Assembly: GCA_947427035.1 (NCBI GenBank) | Contig: CANEGK010000006.1 | Coordinates: forward strand, 1 to 64,000 | Reading direction: 5' to 3' | DNA from: an uncultured Clostridium sp. | GTDB taxonomy: Bacteria > Bacillota > Clostridia > Oscillospirales > Butyricicoccaceae | Length of the DNA: 64,000 nucleotides | In this document: positions 52,288 to 60,582 of the stretch, piece by piece | Layout of the letters: each line of letters begins with the position of its first letter | Position numbering within the stretch: the stretch's first letter is position 1 | Notes under the pieces: model-generated | Database searches by the model: none | What the model was told of the DNA's origin: nothing | What the model saw: only the letters and a program-made list of their open reading frames with translations | Made by a program: the position numbers and the translations under genes

Positions 52288-53776
52288 TGTGTCCGTCTGC
52301 GACGGTGATCACCCTGATCAGCGCGTCGACAACGGCCTGTTTGCCTTCAAAGTCTGTTTCATCCCATTGGGCCGCAGGGTTCACAACAGCGTCCGGCCAT
52401 CCATTCCCCGCCGGCCGGGAAAGCGCGCGTATTTCATCCTCCAGCCGCCGCCTTTCAGCGTCCAGCCCCGCCGCTTTGTCGTTGATGTACTTTTGTAAAA
52501 TATCATTTGCCCCGGCCAGCTGCGCCGGCAATCCCCCAATTTCCTCATCAATTTCGGCCAAACGGATTTTGGCTTGGTTCACGCGGGAAGCACTTCGAAA
52601 GCTGCGCCGCCCGAACAGGATGGGAAGCTCTTTCAGCCGCTCGCGAATGGCGGCCTGTATATATTCTTCCAATACGCCGGCATATACCGTGCCGCCCGTG
52701 CCCGCGCACCGCGTTTTTCCGCTCGACAGCGCCGCGGAACAGACAAAGTAGCGCTGCTGTCTGGTGTTGGCCCTGACAACGGTCAATCCGCCGCCGCAGC
52801 GGCCGCACTTCACCTTTCCCGCCAGCCATGAGCTTTGGGGCTTACACGTCCTTGTCGAGCAGCGGCTGCCCAGGCAGCGGTTTCTGCATGCCAGCCAGTC
52901 GCGCGACGGGACAATGCCCGCATGGGGCGCCAGCACCACTTCGCGGCCGCACAGCTCGGAGCGGCCACTTGACTCTGATTTTGCACCCGCGTACAGGTAG
53001 CAGGCGTTTTCGCCTGTAAAGCCGGAAGCGGGGCTGACAATAACCGCTCCCTGGCTTTTGAAAAACGCATAGACATCTGCGTCGGCCTGTACATACACCG
53101 GATTGCGCAGCAGGGCGCTCAGCCTGGCTGTACTCCATTGTCCCCCGCGCAGATGTGCAATGCCGTTGTCCTGAAAATGACGGACGATATCGCCCAGTGA
53201 ATGCTTTGGGTCGGCATACATCGAATATAAAAGCCGGATCTGCTCGGCCTCTTCCGCAACAGCGGTGTACATGGCTGTTTTCACCCCGTCGATGACGGCG
53301 TCGGTCCTGGCAAAGCCGTAGGGAATTCGCCCGCCCATGTAAAAACCGCGCCGGCTGCGCGCGCTGTACGCGTCGGCCACGCGCTTTTGAATGGTTTCGC
53401 GCTCCAACTGTGCGAACACAATGCAAATATTGAGCATGGCGCGGCCGATGGGCGCGGCTGTGTCAAACTTTTCCGTCGATGAGACAAACTCCACCCGGTA
53501 CTTCTGAAAAACATCCATCATATTGGTAAAGTCCAGAATGGAGCGGCTGATGCGGTCCAGCTTGTAAACGATGACCCGCGCAACTTCGCCCCGCCTGATA
53601 TCCGCCAGCATCTGTTCAAAGGCGGGGCGGCAGGTGTCTTTGCCGCTGTATCCCCGGTCGATATACTCCTGATAAGGCCGCCCTCTCGTTTCGTACCGGC
53701 AATACTCGAGCTGGCTTTCAATCGATATGCTGTCCGCCTTTTCAACCGACTGCCGGGCATACAGCGCGTCATACAT
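52265..53776 (-). CDS. Large serine recombinase
   Basis: A 503-residue site-specific recombinase. The resolvase domain (residues 1-150) has the nucleophile Ser10 in YARQSVEK, IVYKLDRISRS and ETIQKRV. A recombinase domain follows (about 155-265, YGFARTD, ILRNP-like LLRNPVYV), then a zinc ribbon (KCGRCGGGLT...CSAALSSGKTRC), a coiled coil (about 405-450) and a C-terminal tail. It seems complete. No ribosome site is evident before ATG 53776, so it may be coupled to the 56-residue ORF 17 bases upstream. No other mobile-element genes surround it. Confidence 0.9.
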   Translation of the reverse strand: MYDALYARQSVEKADSISIESQLEYCRYETRGRPYQEYIDRGYSGKDTCRPAFEQMLADIRRGEVARVIVYKLDRISRSILDFTNMMDVFQKYRVEFVSSTEKFDTAAPIGRAMLNICIVFAQLERETIQKRVADAYSARSRRGFYMGGRIPYGFARTDAVIDGVKTAMYTAVAEEAEQIRLLYSMYADPKHSLGDIVRHFQDNGIAHLRGGQWSTARLSALLRNPVYVQADADVYAFFKSQGAVIVSPASGFTGENACYLYAGAKSESSGRSELCGREVVLAPHAGIVPSRDWLACRNRCLGSRCSTRTCKPQSSWLAGKVKCGRCGGGLTVVRANTRQQRYFVCSAALSSGKTRCAGTGGTVYAGVLEEYIQAAIRERLKELPILFGRRSFRSASRVNQAKIRLAEIDEEIGGLPAQLAGANDILQKYINDKAAGLDAERRRLEDEIRALSRPAGNGWPDAVVNPAAQWDETDFEGKQAVVDALIRVITVADGHIEIMWNF

Positions 53777-53793
53777 GACATATGCCGGCCGCG

Positions 53794-53964
53794 CTACCGG
53801 CCGCTGTGCTGGCTGAAAACGGCAAAGAGCGCTTTTTCAATTTCGGCTTTTGCCGCTTCTTTCTCTCTTTCCGAATACTGCGGCCGACGGTGGACGACGG
53901 TGAACTGCATTTTTCCTTCTGAAATTTTTGCACTGCCCGGTTGATCGCTGCCCTTATCAATCAA
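53794..53964 (-). CDS. 56-residue ORF upstream of the recombinase
   Basis: Starting at TTG 53964 with GGAGG seven bases before: LIDKGSDQPGSAKISEGKMQ, then FTVVHRRPQYSEREKEAAKAE and a helical end (IEKALFAVFSQHSGR). The internal ATG (residue 19) could also start it. Short proteins with a YSExEKxxAKxEI pattern are, from memory, commonly encoded next to clostridial serine recombinases. The recombinase is probably translated by coupling to it. Confidence 0.6.
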   Translation of the reverse strand: MIDKGSDQPGSAKISEGKMQFTVVHRRPQYSEREKEAAKAEIEKALFAVFSQHSGR

Positions 53965-54053
53965 CAAACGCCCTCCTTTATAAAACGGGATACTGCATTT
54001 TATGAAGGGCGGGCGGGCCGCTATGACAGGCCGGCTTTTCCGGGCGCCTATAC

Positions 54054-54080
54054 AAAATCCGCGCCGGCTGCCGGCGCGGA
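54054..54080 (-). terminator. Terminator after the cupin gene
   Basis: On the minus strand a 10-bp GC-rich stem (54080-54071 with 54067-54058) is followed by TTTTG. It separates the catabolic module from the recombinase unit. Confidence 0.75.
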
Positions 54081-54089
54081 CTGGGTGCT

Positions 54090-54467
54090 TTATTCAGGAT
54101 CCCTGGGGTTTTTGTACAGCAGGATGGATAAAAACTCCAGGTCGGTGTCCCCGATGTTTTCCATGCCGTTCCACAGGCCGTTGGGGCAAAAGAAAAAGTC
54201 CCCCGGCCCCAGCTCCTCGACCCTGTTTTCCTCATAAGCCAGGGCTCTTCCGCTGATGATGTAATAAAGCTCCATATCGCCGGCGGGCCGGCACTTTTGG
54301 ATGTGAAAGCCAAAGGATCCGCCCGGCGGCATGGTGGCGCGCCCGAAAAAGGCGCCCGCCCCCATCGACTCGTCGGCCTCCAGAAACCGCTGGCCGTCCA
54401 CATAAAGTTTACCGCCCAGCATGTTGGGAATGCGCACCGTCGGCATATCGGCAGCATGTCGAATCAT
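54090..54467 (-). CDS. Single-domain cupin of the D-amino-acid module
   Basis: A 125-residue cupin (AFFGRATMPPGGSFGFHIQKCRPAGDMELYYIISG, LGPGDFFFCPNGLWNGMENIGDTDLEF). The first metal-type positions are partly changed (FHIQK instead of HxH). GAGGTTG precedes ATG 54467. It is the last gene of the Opp/RidA operon, 20 bases after ridA. It parallels the cupin at the end of the ureide island (21959-22315). Confidence 0.8.
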   Translation of the reverse strand: MIRHAADMPTVRIPNMLGGKLYVDGQRFLEADESMGAGAFFGRATMPPGGSFGFHIQKCRPAGDMELYYIISGRALAYEENRVEELGPGDFFFCPNGLWNGMENIGDTDLEFLSILLYKNPRDPE

Positions 54468-54487
54468 AGTTTCAACCTCACAATCTG

Positions 54488-54958
54488 TTACGGGCGGATG
54501 CGCACGATGGCGTCCACAATAACCGGTACGTTAAAGGGCAGCGCGTTGACGCCGACGGCTGTACAAACGTGGCAGCCCTTGTCGCCGAACACATCATTCA
54601 ACAGGTGCGACGCTCCGTTTAAAATCATGTGCTGGTCATAAAAATCATCGTCGCAGGCGACGTATCCGGTCAACCCGACCACTTCTTCAATCTGGTCCAG
54701 GCTCCCCAGCTCCTTTTGCATCATGCTGAGGATATTGAGCGCCGCCAGCCGTGCCGCAGCGTAGCCGTCCTCATGCTTCATATCCCTGACCAGGCGGCCG
54801 GTGATGGCGGGTTTTCCGTTTTCAATCGGGCCGACGCCCGAGACAAAGAGCAGATCGCCCGCTCTTTTCACCGTTGCGTGCTCGGCCAGCGGCGACGGCC
54901 CGAGCGGCGCAGGAAGCGTGATGCCGAGCTCTTCCAGACGTTTTTCCATCGTTGCCAT
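54488..54958 (-). CDS. RidA/YjgF-family protein
   Basis: A 156-residue RidA-type protein (KRAGDLLFVSGVGPIENGKP, GYAAARLAALNILSMMQKELGSLDQIEEVVGLTGYVAC, VNALPFNVPVIVDAIVRI). The usual Arg of active RidA (R-x-A/C-x...E near the end) is not obvious: AVGVNALPFNVPVIVDA has Asn where the catalytic Arg normally stands, so it may be a YjgF relative with another activity. The start at ATG 54958 is one base after the oppF stop, with AAGGAA inside oppF. Confidence 0.85.
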   Translation of the reverse strand: MATMEKRLEELGITLPAPLGPSPLAEHATVKRAGDLLFVSGVGPIENGKPAITGRLVRDMKHEDGYAAARLAALNILSMMQKELGSLDQIEEVVGLTGYVACDDDFYDQHMILNGASHLLNDVFGDKGCHVCTAVGVNALPFNVPVIVDAIVRIRP

Positions 54959-54959
54959 G

Positions 54960-55946
54960 TTACTCATTTCCTTTCTGCGCCTGATCTTCAAGATAGCAGG
55001 CGACAAAATGCCCCGGCTCGATCTCGCGCAGCGGGACATCCGCCGCCTTGCACTGCTCGGTCGCGTGCGGACAGCGGTGGGCAAAGCGGCAGCCGGGCGG
55101 CGGGTCAATCGGGTTGGAGACCTCGCCGGTCAGCAGCTGCGGCTTCTTCAGCCGCGCCTCGAGCGTCGGTTCGGGCAGCGCGCTGAACAACGCCCTGGTA
55201 TACGGGTGGCGGGGATTGTCAAAAATCTGGTCGGTGTCCCCCACCTCGACACATTTGCCCAGATAGGTGACCATAATGTTTTTGCTGATGTGCTCGACCA
55301 CCGAAAGATCGTGGGTGATAAACATATACGTCAGCCCCATGTCATCCTGCAAGTCCATCAAAAGGTTGAGAATCTGCGCTTGGATGGAGACATCAAGCGC
55401 CGACACCGGCTCGTCGCAGATGATAAAGCGCGGATCAAGCGCCAGCGCGCGGGCAATACCGATGCGCTGGCGGCGGCCGCCGTCCAGCTCGTGCGGGTAC
55501 GCCCCTGCGACGCGCTGCGCCAGCCCGACGGTGTCCATCAGCTGCGCCACCCGGCGGTAGCGGCTGCCGGCGTCGCCGTGCGTGCGGTTGACGCGCATGG
55601 GGTCGGCAATCAGATCGGCGACGCACATGCGCGGGTTCAGGCTGGAATACGGGTCCTGAAAAATCATGGCCATTTCCAGCTGTGTTTTGTGCTTTTCCGC
55701 TCCTTTGAGGGCTGTGATATCGTGCCCGTTGTACAGGACTTCGCCGCCTGTCGGCGCATACAGGCCGATCAACGTGCGGCCGAGCGTCGATTTGCCGCAG
55801 CCCGACTCGCCGACGACGCCGAAGGTTTCGCCCGGCATGATCTTCATATCAATGCCGTCGACGGCGTGCAGCATTCCCTTTTTGACTTTGAAATACTTTT
55901 TCAAATCGCGTGTCTCAATCAGCGGGGTCATCGCCTGTTCAGCCAT
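54960..55946 (-). CDS. oppF: Oligopeptide/dipeptide ABC transporter ATPase F
   Basis: A 328-residue ATPase: Walker A VVGESGCGKST, signature LDGGRRQRIGIARALALDP (GG at the signature, with Asp for the usual Ser), Walker B FIICDEPVSALD. The C-terminal oligopeptide-transporter domain has a Cys-containing stretch (GCRFAHRCPHATEQC) typical of OppF/DppF. It overlaps oppD by eight bases. Confidence 0.93.
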   Translation of the reverse strand: MAEQAMTPLIETRDLKKYFKVKKGMLHAVDGIDMKIMPGETFGVVGESGCGKSTLGRTLIGLYAPTGGEVLYNGHDITALKGAEKHKTQLEMAMIFQDPYSSLNPRMCVADLIADPMRVNRTHGDAGSRYRRVAQLMDTVGLAQRVAGAYPHELDGGRRQRIGIARALALDPRFIICDEPVSALDVSIQAQILNLLMDLQDDMGLTYMFITHDLSVVEHISKNIMVTYLGKCVEVGDTDQIFDNPRHPYTRALFSALPEPTLEARLKKPQLLTGEVSNPIDPPPGCRFAHRCPHATEQCKAADVPLREIEPGHFVACYLEDQAQKGNE

Positions 55947-56934
55947 TCTTCTCGCCCTCCTCGCTGTATAAAAAGCATTTGAGACGGTGGCCGTCCCGCT
56001 CGGTTTCGCCCGGCTCGCGCTCGCGGCAGATCGCCATGCACCGGGGGCAGCGGGGTGAAAACTTGCAGCCCTTGGGCAAACCGGTCGGATCGGGCATCAG
56101 CCCTTCGATGGGCACCAGGCGTTTGGCGCCGCTGCGCAGCTTGGGAATGGAGCCGAACAGCCCCTCGGTATAGGGGTGGTGCCGGCCCGGCCCGAAAATC
56201 TGCTCGACCGTGCCGTACTCGACCAGTTGCCCGGCGTACATAATACCGACCTCGTCGCAGTTGCGCACGACGATGCCGAGGTCGTGGGTGATCATGATCA
56301 TCGACATGCCGAGCGTCTGCTGCATTTCTTTGATGAGCTCGAGCACCTGCGCCTGAATGGTGACGTCGAGCGCCGTCGTCGGCTCGTCGGCGATGAGAAT
56401 GTCCGGGCTGCACGCCAGCGCGATGGCGATGACGACGCGCTGCTTCATTCCGCCGGAAAACTGCATGGGGTAATCGTCCTGCCGGGCCCGGGGAATGCCG
56501 ACCAGCTCGAGCACCTCTTCCACGCGCTTTTTGATCTCTTCCTTGCTGCGGCCGCCTGAATTGTGCAGTCTGAGCGACTCTTCAATCTGCTTACCCACCG
56601 TCATAATGGGGTTGAGAGCCGTCATCGGATCCTGGAAGATCATCGAGATGATTTCGCCGCGCACCATGTTCATCTGTTTTTCCGAGAGGCTCATCACGTC
56701 GTCGCCCATCAGACGGACCGTTCCGCCCGCCATTTTGCCGACGCGGTCGGGCAAAAGCCGCATCATGGCCAGCGCCGTCGTCGTTTTGCCCGCGCCCGTC
56801 TCGCCGACTAGGCCGACTGTCTTCCCCTTTTCCAGCCTGAAGCTGACGCCGTTGACCGCCTTGACGGCGGCGTTGTCCGAAATATATTCGACGTATAAAT
56901 CCTCGATTTCGAGGGCGTATTTTTTCTCTGCCAT
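55939..56934 (-). CDS. oppD: Oligopeptide/dipeptide ABC transporter ATPase D
   Basis: A 331-residue ATPase: Walker A LVGETGAGKTT, signature FSGGMKQRVVIAIALAC, Walker B ILIADEPTTALD. The C-terminal end has GCKFSPRCPRCMAIC, as in OppD/DppD. It works with OppF beneath the two permeases, and lies nine bases after oppC. Confidence 0.94.
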   Translation of the reverse strand: MAEKKYALEIEDLYVEYISDNAAVKAVNGVSFRLEKGKTVGLVGETGAGKTTTALAMMRLLPDRVGKMAGGTVRLMGDDVMSLSEKQMNMVRGEIISMIFQDPMTALNPIMTVGKQIEESLRLHNSGGRSKEEIKKRVEEVLELVGIPRARQDDYPMQFSGGMKQRVVIAIALACSPDILIADEPTTALDVTIQAQVLELIKEMQQTLGMSMIMITHDLGIVVRNCDEVGIMYAGQLVEYGTVEQIFGPGRHHPYTEGLFGSIPKLRSGAKRLVPIEGLMPDPTGLPKGCKFSPRCPRCMAICREREPGETERDGHRLKCFLYSEEGEKNG

Positions 56935-56943
56935 CGGTTCACC

Positions 56944-57822
56944 TCAGTCCTTCAGGCGCGGATCGAGCGCGTCGCGCAGGCCGTCGCCAATCAGGTTGAT
57001 GCTCATGGCCGCCACAACAATGGCAAGGCCGGGGAAAATGGTCAGGTGCGGCGCCTGGCGCATATACTGTCTCGATTCGGCCACCATAGCCCCCCACTCC
57101 GGCGTCGGCGGCTGAACGCCGAACCCCAGAAAGGAAAAGCTGGCCGCCGACATGATGGCCGCCGCCACGTTGCTGGCCATCAGGATGATGATGGGCCCCA
57201 GCGCGTTGGGCAGCACATGCCGCACGATGATGGTAAAGTTGCTGGTGCCATAGGTTTTGGCACACTGGATGTATTCCATATCGGTCAGGTTAAGAACCGT
57301 GGAACGCACAAATCTCACGGTGCCCGGCACCATGGACACGATCATGGCGATGAGCAGGTTGCCGACGCCGATGCCCAGCGCCGCCACCAGCGCAATGATG
57401 AGCAGCATTCCCGGAATGCACATGATGATATCGAAAAACCGCATGATGATATTGTCGATTTTGCCGCCGAAGTACCCGCACACCGCCCCGATAAAGGAGC
57501 CGAGCACCACGGAAATGACGGTCGACGCGACGCCGATGGTCATGGAGATTTTGGCGCCGTGAACGACGCGGGCAAACACGTCGCGCCCGATGTGATCGGT
57601 GCCGAACCAGTGCTCGGCGCTGGGGCCCTGAAAGGGCGTCCCGCTGACGTCGTAACAGCGCTGTTCGGGGATGAGGATGCTGCCGCTGATAAAGACAATG
57701 AGCATGGCAAGCAGTATCGCCATACCGCCGATGGCCGGACGATTTTTGAAAAAGCGGCGCAGCACATCCCTGCTCTGGCTGCGCTTTTTAAAGCGGACAG
57801 AGCCTGTTTCCTGTTTGGTCAT
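56944..57822 (-). CDS. oppC: Dipeptide/oligopeptide permease C
   Basis: A 292-residue permease with six helices. The N-terminal cytosolic stretch ends at RFFKNRPAIGGMAILLAMLIVF. The extracellular part has HWFGTDHIGRDVFARVVHGAKISM, the hallmark of DppC/OppC, and the EAA loop is QCAKTYGTSNFTIIVRHVLPNALGPIII. Twelve bases after oppB. Confidence 0.94.
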   Translation of the reverse strand: MTKQETGSVRFKKRSQSRDVLRRFFKNRPAIGGMAILLAMLIVFISGSILIPEQRCYDVSGTPFQGPSAEHWFGTDHIGRDVFARVVHGAKISMTIGVASTVISVVLGSFIGAVCGYFGGKIDNIIMRFFDIIMCIPGMLLIIALVAALGIGVGNLLIAMIVSMVPGTVRFVRSTVLNLTDMEYIQCAKTYGTSNFTIIVRHVLPNALGPIIILMASNVAAAIMSAASFSFLGFGVQPPTPEWGAMVAESRQYMRQAPHLTIFPGLAIVVAAMSINLIGDGLRDALDPRLKD

Positions 57823-57834
57823 ATTTCCGCCCCC

Positions 57835-58767
57835 TTATCCGGCCAGCTTGGCCTTGACCCGCGGATCGACCAGCGAGCTGACGATGTCGATGAGCAGGAC
57901 CATTACGCAGAAAATGCTGGACAGCAGCACGGTGCAGCCCATGACAAGCGGCACGTCCTTGGCGTTGATCGCCTTGATGATGACGGTGCCCAGCCCGGGC
58001 ATGTTAAAGACGCTTTCACAGATGACGGTTCCGCCCAGCATTCCGGCAAAGCCGACGCCGACGCTGTTGATGATGGGCAGCGCCGCGTTTAAAAAGGCGT
58101 GCCGCCAGACGACGGTGGTTTTGGCGCAACCTTTGGCCCGGGCCGTGCGGACATAGTCCTGCCGGATGGTTTCCAGCATGGTGGTGCGCGTCATACGTTG
58201 CAGGCTGGACGAGTTGAGAATAGACGCGCAGCCGACCGGCAGAACGTAATGCATCCACGAATCGACGCCGCCCGATGGAAACAGCCCCAGCTGAAGGGAA
58301 AAGAAAATGACGGCCATCATATAAAACCAGAAGCTGGGAAAGGCGCTCAGCGTGACGCTGGTCACGCGGGTGATGTTGTCGATCCATGAATACTGCTTGA
58401 CGGCGGACAGGACGCCCATCGGAATGCCGATGAGGACGTAGCCGGCCGTCATCAAAAGCGCAAGGCGGAAAGTGTACTTGAAATTGAGCTGCAAGGTGTT
58501 GACAACCGGCTTCATCGACTGATAGGAGACGCCGAAGTCAAACCGCGTGACGATATTTTTCAGGTAGTCGACCAGCCGGACGAGAAAGGGGCGATCGACG
58601 CCGAGCTCGTGGTTGAGCTGGTCGACGGCTTCCTGTTCGGCGCTGACGCCGAGGATTCTGCGCCCCGGGTCGCCCGGCACCGCGTTGATGATGCTGAACA
58701 CAATGATGACGACGCCCAGCAGAATGGGGAGTATCATCACCGTGCGTTTGACGATGTATCGAAACAT
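57835..58767 (-). CDS. oppB: Dipeptide/oligopeptide permease B
   Basis: A 310-residue permease with six helices: MFRYIVKRTVMILPILLGVVIIVFSIIN, VDQLNHELGVDRPFLVRLVDYL (the DppB/OppB periplasmic segment), EAA loop RTARAKGCAKTTVVWRHAFLNAALPIIN. ATG 58767 follows GAAAGGAA. It follows the binding-protein gene by 79 bases with a small GC-rich repeat between. Confidence 0.94.
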   Translation of the reverse strand: MFRYIVKRTVMILPILLGVVIIVFSIINAVPGDPGRRILGVSAEQEAVDQLNHELGVDRPFLVRLVDYLKNIVTRFDFGVSYQSMKPVVNTLQLNFKYTFRLALLMTAGYVLIGIPMGVLSAVKQYSWIDNITRVTSVTLSAFPSFWFYMMAVIFFSLQLGLFPSGGVDSWMHYVLPVGCASILNSSSLQRMTRTTMLETIRQDYVRTARAKGCAKTTVVWRHAFLNAALPIINSVGVGFAGMLGGTVICESVFNMPGLGTVIIKAINAKDVPLVMGCTVLLSSIFCVMVLLIDIVSSLVDPRVKAKLAG

Positions 58768-58846
58768 TCGTTTATTCCTTTCCGGCAGGCGCCGCCGCTT
58801 CGCGTGAAGGGGCGGCGCCTGCTCTGCTGTGGCTTTTAAATAAACA

Positions 58847-60430
58847 TTACCAGGACAGCTCGGCAAAGCGGACCAGGCCGGTATCGGCGGTCGGGACCTT
58901 CAGTCCCTTGGCATAGGCGCTGAAGAAAGCGCCCTTGCCGGCGCAGAAGCTGCCGGCATCGTCGATCAGCACTTCCAGGATTTCCTTGAGCTGCGCGTCA
59001 TACGCCGCCTTGTCCTGCGTGCCCTTCAGCGCCGCAATCATTTCGTCAACCTGCGGGTTGCTGTAATGCGCCAGATTGGCCGAAGAGTTGGTGACGTACA
59101 TGGACGACAGCTGATCGGCCGCCGTCATGTAGTTGCCACCGATGCCGCCCATCATGCCGATGGTGTAGTTGCCCTTCTGGTACGCCTCCAGCATGGCGAA
59201 GTTTTCCAGCGAAACCGGCTGGCAGGTGATGCCGACCGCCGCCAAGTTCTGCTGGATCAGCTCGGCGCGGCCGCCGCTGCCGCCGTAAAAATCGCCGATG
59301 TCGATGGGGGTTTGCAGTCCGGACTGCGCAATCAGCTCTTTGGCCTTTTCGGGGTTATAGCTGTACATCTCCAGCTCGGCCGGGGTGGGGTCGACCGGGG
59401 TGCCGAACAGAATGGTGGGATTGTCTTGATTGACATAGCCGCCAAAGGCGACCTGGTACTGCGCGTTGTAATCGATGGCGTAGCCGATGGCCTGGCGCAG
59501 AAGCTTATTGTCGAGCGGCGCGACGTTGGAGTTGAGCAGCACCCAGTTGCCGTACTGCGCGGGCTGCTGTTTGGTTTCAATATTTTTATCGTCCTTGACA
59601 AGGTCATATTGCAGGCCCGCCATATACATGTAGTCGATTTCGCCGTTTTGCAGGGCAATGACGGAACTGCTCGAATCAGAAATGACGCGGACGTTGACCG
59701 TCTTGATGGCGGCCGGCGTGCCGTAAAACGCTTCGTTGCGCACCAGGGTGTAGTTGCCCGTCGCCTCGTCCAGACTTTCGAGGACATAGGGGCCGCTGCC
59801 GATCTGCTGGGCCATGTACGCGTCGAGGTCGGCCTGATAGGCATCCGCTTCAACAATGGCGACCTGGTGCCAGCACCAGGGGGCGCGTGCGTCATAGGTT
59901 CCCGTGTTGATGACGACGGTGTGCTCGTCGCGCACTTCGATATCCGTGATGCCGGCGACCTTGAAGGCGCTGAATGCGCTCTGCGCGCACGCTTCAAAGC
60001 TGAACTTGACGTCGTCGGCCGTGACCGGTTCGCCGTTTGTAAACTTCGCATCGGGGTTGAGGTGGAAAACCCAGGCCGCGCCGTCCTGCTCGGTTTCCCA
60101 GCTTTCCGCCAAATCAGGGGCGGCCTCGGCGGAACCGTCTTCTTGATAGTTGACCTTAATCAGCGTGCTGTACACGCTTTCGAACAGGTTGTTCTGGGCA
60201 GCATAGCTCCAATCGACGGGGTTGTAATTGTCGATCATCATATTGCCCCAGATGTTGATGTCTTCGCGGGCCGCGGCGCCGCTGTTGGAATCGTCCGGGG
60301 TGTTACTGTCGGATGGGCTGCTCGGATTGTCGTCGGACGGACCGGCGGGCGCCGGGTTGCTGCTGCTGCACCCGGCCAGCAGGGCCGTCAGCATCCATGC
60401 CGCAAGTAACATAGCGATCAGTTTTTTCAT
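58847..60430 (-). CDS. Peptide-binding lipoprotein (family 5 SBP)
   Basis: A 527-residue extracytoplasmic solute-binding protein. The lipobox LLAGCSSS places the lipidated Cys near residue 21. A Ser/Asp/Pro linker (about 22-55) follows, then the family-5 fold (LAESWETEQDGAAWVFHLNPDAKFTNGEPVTADDVKFSF, FGTPVDPTPAELEMYSYNPEKAKELIAQSG). It delivers peptides to OppBCDF. Given the neighbouring D-aminoacylase, N-acylated or D-residue-containing peptides are plausible ligands. GAAAGGAAG precedes ATG 60430. Confidence 0.93.
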   Translation of the reverse strand: MKKLIAMLLAAWMLTALLAGCSSSNPAPAGPSDDNPSSPSDSNTPDDSNSGAAAREDINIWGNMMIDNYNPVDWSYAAQNNLFESVYSTLIKVNYQEDGSAEAAPDLAESWETEQDGAAWVFHLNPDAKFTNGEPVTADDVKFSFEACAQSAFSAFKVAGITDIEVRDEHTVVINTGTYDARAPWCWHQVAIVEADAYQADLDAYMAQQIGSGPYVLESLDEATGNYTLVRNEAFYGTPAAIKTVNVRVISDSSSSVIALQNGEIDYMYMAGLQYDLVKDDKNIETKQQPAQYGNWVLLNSNVAPLDNKLLRQAIGYAIDYNAQYQVAFGGYVNQDNPTILFGTPVDPTPAELEMYSYNPEKAKELIAQSGLQTPIDIGDFYGGSGGRAELIQQNLAAVGITCQPVSLENFAMLEAYQKGNYTIGMMGGIGGNYMTAADQLSSMYVTNSSANLAHYSNPQVDEMIAALKGTQDKAAYDAQLKEILEVLIDDAGSFCAGKGAFFSAYAKGLKVPTADTGLVRFAELSW

Positions 60431-60531
60431 GATTTTCTTCCTTTCTTGAATGGTTATTTGCTCATACGCGCGCAAATGCTGTTTTCCTGTCCCTCCCTCG
60501 TATTTTTATTGCATGTCAGCTTTTTATTTAT

Positions 60532-60575
60532 TGGTATACCAGTGAAAGTATAAGAACTCTCTGCCCCCGTTGCAG
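60532..60575 (-). promoter_or_regulatory. Opp operon promoter with TGGTATACCA operator
   Basis: On the minus strand CTGCAA (60575-60570), 17 bases, TATACT (60552-60547). Six bases further is the perfect 10-bp palindrome TGGTATACCA (60541-60532), covering the expected transcription start. The GTATAC core is shared with the three other promoters of this module. Confidence 0.6.
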
Positions 60576-60582
60576 ACGCCTG

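Noticed and set aside
53769-53960. Arg/Lys-rich 63-residue frame upstream of the recombinase
   Set aside because: The overlapping 56-residue frame has the better ribosome site and protein-like helical sequence; this one looks like its off-frame translation.
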